From: Flavobacteriales bacterium
Lineage (GTDB): Bacteria; Bacteroidota; Bacteroidia; Flavobacteriales; UBA7430
NCBI GenBank assembly: GCA_022425195.1
Contig: JAKMFX010000018.1
Location: forward strand, 1-64,000
Reading direction: 5' to 3'
Length of the DNA: 64,000 bases
The notes below the pieces were generated by a model, which saw nothing but the letters and a program-made list of their open reading frames with translations, was not told the origin of the DNA and made no database searches. A program made the translations under genes and the position numbers. Of this stretch, positions 63,066 to 64,000 are shown in pieces. Each line of letters opens with the position of its first letter. The stretch's first letter is position 1.

Positions 63066-64000
63066 TTATTGGGGCGCTTTTTTACACAGGAGCAGTTTGG
63101 GTTTCCCATCTTTGAGTGTGGTAGCAAAGATGTAATTTTCACCTCCGTCTTTTAATTTCAATTTTTTCTTTAGAACCTCAACCTTTTGAGGAAAGTTTCG
63201 ACAAGCAAGGTTTGCTTTATAGACCCCTAGCTTCAGCAGATCTTTTCGATTAGGGCCAATTTCCCCTTCGCAGATAAAGCTTCTCCCCGGGAAGTCAGAT
63301 ACTTTTTTATCTGAGGTATATAGGTGTGTGTTCTGGTGAAGTTTCTTGAGTTGATATCTCTCTGCTACGGACTTGAATGCTCCGCCTTTCATGATGGCAG
63401 AATGGGCTTCATAAATGTATTTTAGCGGTTTTGAGTATTCGATCGAGGCATCTTGCTCTTCAGAGATTGTGAAAGAAAATCCCTTTTGATTTTCTTTTGA
63501 CAGGTGTATACAATGAATATCTGCCTCTGCGTTGTAGCCTTTTTCTATAAGGTATAAAACTTCTTTACACTCATTATTAAGAGCGACTACATGAACCTCT
63601 TTTACGCAAGCTAAATCCTTTAATGTCTGATTGATGTCAAGTAGCGGTGCGGTTTTGATCAATATTTTTCGTGCTTTCTCAAAAAAAAGAGCCTCACAAT
63701 CTATTATATTAGGTTCGCAGTCTTGCAGTCTGAACACTCTTTGAGTTTCTTTACGGCGCGCGGGGTCAATGTATATCCAGTCGAGTGGTTCAAGTTCTTT
63801 TAGATGATGAATACCGTCTCCAATGTACACACTGCAGTTATCTTGGCCCAGAGCTTTAAAGTTATGTGTTACCATCTTTGCCAAGTCTGCATTCTGTTCG
63901 CAATATATAAGGGTGTCTGATTTTTGAGCCAGATAATAGGCATCTACACCAAAACCTCCAGTAAGGTCTATTCCTTTCCCGGAATGGATGATGCTGCTCT
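63066..64000 (-). CDS. THUMP-like class I SAM-dependent methyltransferase (5' end cut)
   Basis: The gene runs off the right window edge, so its N-terminus is missing; the visible 311 codons begin in SSIIHSGKG. The SAM motif GIDLTGGFGVDAYYLAQKS and its acidic second strand LIYCEQN are followed by DWIYIDPARR, a DPPY-like catalytic motif of this family. The C-terminal half fits the Bacteroidota THUMP-like domain proteins (RSFICEGEIGPNRK, ANLACRNFPQ). The target is probably RNA. An internal TTG at 63884 is not the true start. Adjacent to the SulP stop with no gap. Confidence 0.88.
   Translation of the reverse strand, partial: SSIIHSGKGIDLTGGFGVDAYYLAQKSDTLIYCEQNADLAKMVTHNFKALGQDNCSVYIGDGIHHLKELEPLDWIYIDPARRKETQRVFRLQDCEPNIIDCEALFFEKARKILIKTAPLLDINQTLKDLACVKEVHVVALNNECKEVLYLIEKGYNAEADIHCIHLSKENQKGFSFTISEEQDASIEYSKPLKYIYEAHSAIMKGGAFKSVAERYQLKKLHQNTHLYTSDKKVSDFPGRSFICEGEIGPNRKDLLKLGVYKANLACRNFPQKVEVLKKKLKLKDGGENYIFATTLKDGKPKLLLCKKAPQ

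Overview
The window reads as a chromosomal segment of a Bacteroidota bacterium, most likely a marine member of the order Flavobacteriales. Four things point there. Secreted proteins end in type IX secretion (T9SS) sorting domains. Promoters match TTTG-N19-TAnnTTTG, the Bacteroidota primary sigma-factor pattern. Several families typical of the phylum are present (DUF5606, TIGR02757, DUF5916, BatA-like VWA proteins, THUMP-like methyltransferase). Cysteine/aspartate-rich GC-D-NY-DGSC modules, common in secreted proteins of marine Flavobacteriales, also occur. I see no prophage, insertion sequence, CRISPR array or defence island; most of the window is housekeeping DNA.

Layout: 1-9.4 kb holds tRNA-Thr, an orphan LuxR-type regulator, typA, an HI0933-type flavoprotein, a THUMP RNA methyltransferase, priA, a small membrane cluster and a nitroreductase. 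At 9.4-12.7 kb there is a minus-strand group: ArsC-like protein, RluA-type synthase, panB and a signal-peptide protein. At 12.9-20 kb lie dnaK (with a sigma-54-like promoter), rarA, a 7TM histidine kinase and a frameshifted comM/yifB. At 20-24.2 kb a minus-strand operon carries SPFH, VWA-like, fabG and thioredoxin-lipoprotein genes. At 24.3-27.9 kb a tight plus-strand operon carries ruvX, def, a lipoprotein, a T9SS subtilase and DUF5606.

From 27.9 to 34.7 kb come an M3 peptidase, tRNA-Asp, an ABA4-like membrane protein, a CPXCG peptide, an LRR/His-Asp/DUF3105 secreted protein and an overlapping photolyase/cryptochrome plus flavin reductase pair. rocD, hemH and a 1328-residue repeat-rich T9SS protein follow. 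A long minus-strand run (52.3 to 41.9 kb) encodes nitronate monooxygenase, a DUF5916 outer-membrane protein, a LolD-like ATPase, TIGR02757, a BatA-like protein, a metal-site-less dihydroorotase homologue, a hydrolase and kdsA. The right end has trmD, rplS with a candidate leader, DUF1015, YggS, valS, a DEAD-box helicase, a phosphoribosyltransferase, a SulP transporter and a methyltransferase cut by the window edge.

The least explained signals are non-coding. Three intergenic regions look like independent small RNAs: 41561-41838 (perfect promoter and a structured transcript), 34888-34968 (promoter element, two hairpins) and 60593-60793 (orphan terminator with repeats that can pair in two ways). 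No clearly new multi-gene system is visible; the photolyase/flavin-reductase pair and the LRR/DUF3105 fusion are the most interesting protein-level arrangements.
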